Shown in pieces: positions 58,740 through 64,000 of a stretch of DNA of 64,000 nucleotides. The notes under the pieces were generated by a model. The model was not told the DNA's origin and ran no database searches. It worked only from the letters and a program-made list of their open reading frames with translations. Position 1 is the stretch's first letter; each line of letters begins with the position of its first letter. Origin of the DNA: Microvelia longipes (lineage: Eukaryota; Arthropoda; Insecta; Hemiptera; Veliidae). The translations under genes were made by a program, and so were the position numbers. The stretch spans positions 28,561,505 through 28,625,504 of the forward strand of contig JACMZG010001863.1 in the NCBI GenBank assembly GCA_018340805.1, read 5' to 3'.

Positions 58740-59349
58740 TATCACAAGAAAAAAACAAGAATAAAAAAAACAAAAAAATACAAGAGAATAAAATTAAAAA
58801 CACAAGAATAAAAATTAAAACACAACTAAAACACAAGAGTAAAAATTAAAACACAAAAATAAAAATTATAACGCAAAAATAAAAATTAAAACCAGAATAA
58901 AAATTAAAAACCACAAGAAAAACACAAGAAAAATAAAACAAAAAATAAAAATTAAAACACAAGAATAAAAATTAAAACAAAAAACACAAGAATAAAACAA
59001 ACACAAAAATAAAAATTAAAACCACAAAGAAAAAAAAAAGAAAAACACAAGAATAAAAACGAAAAAACTCAAGAAAAACACAAGAATAAAAAATTAAATC
59101 ACAAGAAAACAAAGATAAAAATTAAAACACAAAAATAAAACTAAACACAAGAATAAAAATTAAAACACAAGAAAAACACAAGGCTAAAAATTAAAAAATA
59201 AGAAAACAGAAGAATAAAAATTAAAACACAGAAAGTAAAAAATTTAAAAACTCAAAAAACACAAGTATAATTAAAACACAAAAAAAACATTAAAACACAT
59301 ATAAAATTAAACAACAAGAAAACTCAAAAGACTAAAAATAAAAAAGAAA
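58740..59349. repeat. 20-bp A-rich minisatellite running into the gap
   Basis: Imperfect copies of CACAAGAATAAAAATTAAAA up to the first N. Its true length is unknown because the assembly breaks inside it. Confidence 0.9.
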
Positions 59350-59449
59350 NNNNNNNNNNNNNNNNNNNNNNNNNNNNNNNNNNNNNNNNNNNNNNNNNNN
59401 NNNNNNNNNNNNNNNNNNNNNNNNNNNNNNNNNNNNNNNNNNNNNNNNN
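59350..59449. other. Assembly gap, 100 N
   Basis: Exactly 100 N, the conventional size for a gap of unknown length. Confidence 1.
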
Positions 59450-59735
59450 TAATAGTTTATATCAAAAAATAATCCAGAATAATATATCAGCAAAAAGTTA
59501 AGGAAACAATTGTAAAGATACCAAGAAGGGAGGTGTTCAGGTAAAGTATGAGGAATTTAAAAGGGATAATAGGATCAGATACAGATTTCAAAATCTAAAT
59601 AAAAAATAATAAGTAACAAATGTTAATGTAAATAAATGTTTAAAACACAAGCAAACATTTAACACTTAATCTGCACAAAAGATGATAATGCTAAAATTAA
59701 AAGACAATTCAATTAATTAAACCATTAATTGATTA

Positions 59736-59768
<33 letters not shown>

Positions 59769-60055
59769 TTATGTTAAGCATAGGAGGTACAAATTAATAT
59801 CTTAAGTACCTGGCCTTGTCTCAACTCTGAAAAATATAATCTTAGAACTAAAAAAGTTAGGGTGAAGTCAAGAAAATGCAGATTTAAAATTAAGTGTTTA
59901 CTTAGCAGTAAATAATGGCAACAAACATAAATAAAAATCAAGTTTTTTAAATCAAAAGTAAACATCCAAAATATTAAAAAAGGTAAGTGAAAATAAGTTT
60001 AAGTTTGACCAACGAAGTCAAATGAAAGTAAGCAAAAAAAGGCAAACTAAAACCT
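59450..60055. other. Unassigned stretch with a poly(A) run
   Basis: 26 A residues at 59741-59766 preceded by ATTAATTGATTAATTTT. No SINE or LINE body could be recognised upstream of it. Confidence 0.5.
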
Positions 60056-60059
60056 AAAA

Positions 60060-61384
60060 CTAATGTGTGGGGTGTAGAATTAGTAGTGTTGTATTCATCC
60101 GTACATGCATTATAAGACTTCAATCAACTATCAAACTTTATATCTTCCTTAGTTAAGGACCTCGGAAATATCAATATTAAAGACTAATTTTTAAAGACCT
60201 CGGGACGATTGCTTCAGCAAGCGCCTGCCTTTAAAATATTAGAACTTAAAATTGATATTTGCCTTAAACTATGGAGAAATTTGTTTAATGTCAAATGAAA
60301 TCCTATTGATAAAAAAGCATAAAATAATATCGAATTATATCAGATATTATTGGTTGCTTATTCATCAAATATAAGACTTAAGGTTCAGCACATTTTATAG
60401 AAAGTACCTGAAAATGGACCTAAACCTCCCACCCTAAAACTGGGGCCAACACACCATGTGTTCTGAACATATATAAAATCCACAAATCATCTTCCTACCT
60501 AACCCTACCCGGGAACCAATGGTATATTACCATCGCCCGATGGTTCAATTTACGGCTGACATGTCGATGAAGTGTGGATATATAAGGAGATAAATGAGTC
60601 ATAACCCTGAGTCCCCCGCCGCGCCTAACCATGAAATAATATTCGGCTTAAACAACGGTCATAAACAAGTATCTCCTAATAAAAAAGTGTATGGGTGCCT
60701 GATCAGAAGGTTTTTATAATGCTTAAAAGTATATGCGATTTTATTAGAAAAATAACGAAGCACGAAGTTAGTAACTTTTTATCAGTTACTACAGTGAAAT
60801 TAGACATTTGACTTAAAACCGGAAACATTCTGAACAAGCAATGGGTTTAGTTTTGTTTCATAAATAATGTATAGTGTTTAAAAGAAATAAAACTAGCAAA
60901 ATAGAAAGTGTACATATTTAATTTTTTCATCTAACTAGTTTAACTAAACAATTTGAAATTTATAAATATGTATAAAAATTACAAAAACAGTTAAACGCTA
61001 CAAATTTTAACAGATATCAGCAGCGCTAGACCGATGACCACTGCCGCAACAGCCTAGTTCAAAGACTGTCGTACCAAAATAAACAAACAATGTTACCAAA
61101 AATATCATAAGAGACGTATGCTTCGGTCGGGCTATAGCAGTTACAATCACGGTCACTCCCCACAGCCCCCACAAAAGCGTGACTGCAGTATTTATGCTAA
61201 CATTGTGTCTAAGTCAGCCCACAATCCCAAACCAGGCAAATCCCCGACAGTGATCACCTATAGATAATATCCATACTACAATGTGCTGATGTGTTTTATA
61301 ATACATAACGAACCAATCGGCGTCCTCTTGAAGATCTTGTAGGCCTAGGCAGGGTCCGATAAAACCAGACTGAAAGGTAGTGTC
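60060..61384. repeat. Right arm of the long inverted repeat (partner 1-1328)
   Basis: Reverse complement of 1-1328. Its inner end is at AATGTGTGGGGTG (60062). The outer end reaches at least CTGAAAGGTAG (61380), where the comparison stops because the window begins. 61385-61600 could continue the arm. Confidence 0.9.
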
Positions 61385-61599
61385 AATTGGTTAGATCGGA
61401 ACCCTGATTACTTATCTTTAAAACTGAAACGGCGATCCCACTGAGGAAGCTCTCCAGCGAAGGTTGACACAGATCTAAAGCGAACAAAACAGGAGCAAAA
61501 TCCGATCCTGCGAAAAAACAGTCCCTAAATAAATAACATTTATTAGGGTTAGACTAAAATGTAAACTTACTTCAACCTATCTTTAATACCTATATATGC

Positions 61600-61613
61600 A
61601 TATATATATATAT

Positions 61614-61690
<77 letters not shown>
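61600..61690. repeat. (AT)n microsatellite
   Basis: Nearly pure AT dinucleotides. Confidence 0.95.
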
Positions 61691-61694
<4 letters not shown>

Positions 61695-61798
61695 TTAGAG
61701 TTATAGGATACAAGGGTTCTTACCATTGCTTGGGTGGCTTGGTACCATAACGATATGCTGGTGACAAGAGATATTATATTATTATTATTCTCTATTTG

Positions 61799-62004
61799 GC
61801 ATAGAGATATTTTAGAACATAAGCCCTATAGATTAAATTTTAAAACATCGAAAAAGTAACCTGGCCACTTTCGATTATAAATAGAATCAAATAATCAGTA
61901 CAAAATAGAAATAATTTGTATATAAATAATAAATAATGAAATCTTTATTATTTTTAAGACCTTTTTGGGGTATACATTCTTCATGACATATACAATACAA
62001 GATA

Positions 62005-62080
<76 letters not shown>

Positions 62081-62375
62081 TATATATACTAGAGAGGACA
62101 TAGCCTATCTAAATACATTGGAAGTGCCTAAAACATCGTTCTGGGGCTCTCAGGGTCTCTGTGTAACCTCATTGAAACCTCCTTCGAGAGTGAGTTTAGG
62201 TTATAATAAATCAATTGTTTTAGGCTTTCCGCACATTGTTTGTAGTTTGATTTCTATTTTACCGTACTTCTACTGACTATTTGATTATGGTTTTAGCGCA
62301 GGTAGTATATAATATTTGTTCCAAATTTATCCATTAGGGCCCCTCTAGTAATAATATCTCTATGGGTTATACGTT
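61799..62375. mobile_element. TIR element family E, copy 1
   Basis: Left end CATAGAGATATT...ATTAAATTTTAAAACATC and an inverted right end ending TAATAATATCTCTATG. The interior has TAGCCTATCT, GGGGCTCTCAGG, CTGTGTAACCTCATTGAAAC and TTTCCGCACATTG, all shared with copies 2 and 3. A microsatellite (62005-62088) has expanded inside. The 103-codon frame is mostly microsatellite. Confidence 0.7.
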
Positions 62376-62387
62376 ATATTAATCGTA

Positions 62388-62685
62388 GGCATAAAGATAT
62401 ATTACTAGAGGAGCCCCATTGGTTGAATTTTGAAACATCGAAAAAATAACCTGACCACCTCTTATAAATATAATCAAATAATCAGTACAAAATTACAGTA
62501 ACTTATATAGTAAAACGTTAAAAATACAAATCATAACACAAACAATGTGCGGGAAACCGAAATATATGTAATTATTGTAACCTTAACTCTCTTGAAGGAG
62601 GTTTCAATGAGGTTACACAGAGCCCCAAAAAGATGTCTCAGGCCTCTCAATGTATTGAGATAGGCTATGCCCCCCCATGATCGTA
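62388..62685. mobile_element. TIR element family E, copy 2 (core inverted)
   Basis: Left end CATAAAGATATATTACTAGA and TGAATTTTGAAACATCGAAA as in the other copies, but the core (CAATGTGCGGGAAA, GGTTTCAATGAGGTTACACA, GAGATAGGCTATGC) is in reverse relative to copies 1 and 3. The right end is missing. Confidence 0.7.
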
Positions 62686-62699
62686 GGTTTAATAGGTTA

Positions 62700-63130
62700 C
62701 ATTATAATAATGGGAAGAGGTATAGGTTATAGTAATAGTTATAAGTAATAATAATAGTGGGTGTAATAGGTTACGTTACAGCAATAGTTATTGGTTACAG
62801 AATAATAGAATAGTAATAAGTTTAAGTATTAGTACCTATACGTATAGAGCTAACAGCAATATTAGTATTAATAGTCGTAATATTTAAAGAAGTAATATTA
62901 GTAATTTATAGCAGACATGCAAATAGAACAATTATAAAAGAAAATAGAAATATTCAAAATGGCTAAAGAAAGTAAAATATATCCAACTCATATTACGATC
63001 TATTAACTAATAGTTAATAGATGTATTAATAATTATGTATTTATTATTATTATTAATTTCTAGTATTAACTAGAAATGTAGTTAAGTATTAATTAATTTA
63101 AAATTATATAGATTAAAACGAATAATAAAA
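62700..63130. other. AT-rich presumed intron 1 of the leftward gene start
   Basis: Contains many AATAGTTATA/TAATAGT phrases and a palindrome around ATTTCTAGTATTAACTAGAAAT (63056-63077). If the promoter at 63190 is real, this is its first intron. Confidence 0.4.
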
Positions 63131-63137
63131 TATCCAG

Positions 63138-63250
63138 ACTTACTTCACTTCATCGGCCATTCCGCTCTGCATGAAGGCTGAAGGCCGACTGACGAGATTC
63201 GACCCTGCCCTCCTTTTATATCCTACGGTGGCCTCCGCCATCTTGGAATT
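63138..63250 (-). promoter_or_regulatory. TATA/initiator core promoter, leftward
   Basis: On the minus strand: CAAGATGGCGGAGG (63247-63234, a YY1/Pho-like site), TATAAAAGG starting at 63220, and the TCAGTC initiator at 63192-63187, placing the start A at 63190, exactly 30 bp from the first T of the TATA box. A downstream block CTTCATGCAGAGCGGA is shared with the 13.5-kb copy. Both the spacing and the arthropod-type initiator support a genuine RNA polymerase II promoter. Whether it belongs to a host gene or a mobile element is unknown. Confidence 0.65.
63144..63172 (-). CDS. Possible first coding exon (29 nt)
   Basis: The ATG at 63172 opens MQSGMADEV plus two bases and reaches a GTAAGT donor at 63143-63138. 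The leader from the presumed start at 63190 is 18 nt. The following exons would lie to the left and were not found within the window. The 13.5-kb copy has a one-base-shorter exon that closes the frame. Confidence 0.35.
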
Positions 63251-63254
63251 ATGT

Positions 63255-63700
63255 AACAAAATAATTATGAATATTCTATTTTATTTATGATAAAATTTAT
63301 TGATAATTATTTAGTAATATATTTTTACAATTAATTTTTCATAATTAATAATATTCTTTAAATATTAGACCAAAAACTAAAAAAATATGGATAATCTAAT
63401 TTGATTAATGCGATGTATTTTTATTAAAATTTTCTAAATTATCTTAAAAACATAAAATAAATAATACTTTTAATTTTTTTTATTAAATATTATTTTGAAT
63501 TTAATGATTTTTTTATAGAAATTTGTCCGTTTATACCTCGAGCTAAGTAACCTCCATCTTAAATTGAATTATATAAATACATCAATACAACAAAAAGATT
63601 TGTTAAATTAAAATAATCAATTTATATTTAATTATCGGTGACTATTTAAATTATTACAATTAATTTTTAATGTAACGTAATATTTAATAAATTTTCTTTA
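63255..63700. other. AT-rich stretch
   Basis: Nothing recognisable. Confidence 0.45.
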
Positions 63701-63702
63701 TG

Positions 63703-64000
63703 GGCATAGAGATATTTATTACTAGAGATCCCTTATCTGTTGAATTTCGGAACATCGAAAAAGTAAACTAAACACCTTCCATAGTCCATAAGAGTCACAG
63801 AGACTTATACTAAAGAATGCATAGCCTGTCTCAACACATTAAAAGGCCTGAAACATCGTATTGGGGCTCTCAGGTACTCTGTGTAACCTCATTAAAACCT
63901 CATATAAGTGTAAGTTGGGGTTATAATAAATCTATTGTTTTCGGCTTCTCGCACATAGTTTGTGGTTTGATTTGTATTCTAACATTCCTCTATATAAGTT
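63703..64000. mobile_element. TIR element family E, copy 3 (runs off the window)
   Basis: Left end GGGCATAGAGATATTTATTA and GAACATCGAAAAAGTAA, then the core in the same orientation as copy 1 (TAGCCTGTCTCAACACATT, TTGGGGCTCTCAGG, CTGTGTAACCTCATTAAAAC, CTCGCACATAGTTTG). Confidence 0.7.

Noticed and set aside
61965..62276. 103-codon + frame
   Set aside because: About a third is (AT)n translation and the rest lies in the core of a non-coding TIR element present in both orientations nearby.

Overview
The window is AT-rich eukaryotic DNA, most likely from an arthropod and probably an insect. The basis is GT-AG introns, an intron-bearing gene inside a DNA transposon, a TATA box 30 bp upstream of a TCAGT initiator (the arthropod-type initiator), a tRNA-derived SINE, non-LTR and Copia retroelements, pogo/mariner relics and a 100-N scaffold gap. 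I could not name the species. No complete host gene is visible. Almost everything recognisable is mobile DNA, much of it nested or folded back on itself.

Layout. 1-1328 is one arm of a long, very similar inverted repeat whose partner is 60060-61384. 1.6-14.7 kb is a patchwork: two small MITEs in a tandem duplication, minisatellites, dispersed repeats, a pogo/Tigger relic (8038-8888), a SINE with a 15-bp target duplication (9526-10079), a direct-repeat unit holding a hammerhead-ribozyme-like core (10611-10955), a 5'-truncated non-LTR reverse transcriptase (minus strand, 11.2-12.8 kb), and a promoter-like block at 13.5 kb that recurs inverted at 63.2 kb.

The centre of interest is 14.7-39.4 kb. 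Tandem arrays of a 157-bp monomer (14912-17419 and 32675-34285, same orientation; 37150-39285, inverted), with matching outer flanks, look like the terminal inverted repeats of a foldback-type element. The left array is split by a 15,255-bp DNA transposon (17420-32674). Removing it and one copy of a 2-bp AA duplication restores the 157-bp monomer exactly. This transposon has imperfect inverted ends starting CCC and sharing ATAGCA, long subterminal regions crowded with ACGT motifs, a six-exon gene for a DUF4806-type protein (all splice phases fit, 326 codons), and a downstream Tnp2-like (CACTA/EnSpm-related) transposase frame with one internal amber codon. By analogy with the two-protein systems of plant CACTA elements, the DUF4806 protein is a candidate accessory factor for the ACGT-rich ends; that is inference. 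Younger insertions (a hAT-like MITE carrying a copy of the transposase 5' end, a TGTCGA-rich element, a dispersed repeat in intron 2) lie inside it.

39.4-64 kb holds a decayed Copia copy (41.4-44.2 kb), three isolated splice-bounded segments, paired MITEs, three foldback elements (46.6, 47.2 and 53.4 kb, the last with a mariner transposase remnant), minisatellites, a 20-bp array running into the gap at 59350-59449, the right arm of the long inverted repeat, three copies of a TIR element, and a TATA/initiator promoter with a short first coding exon pointing left at 63.2 kb.
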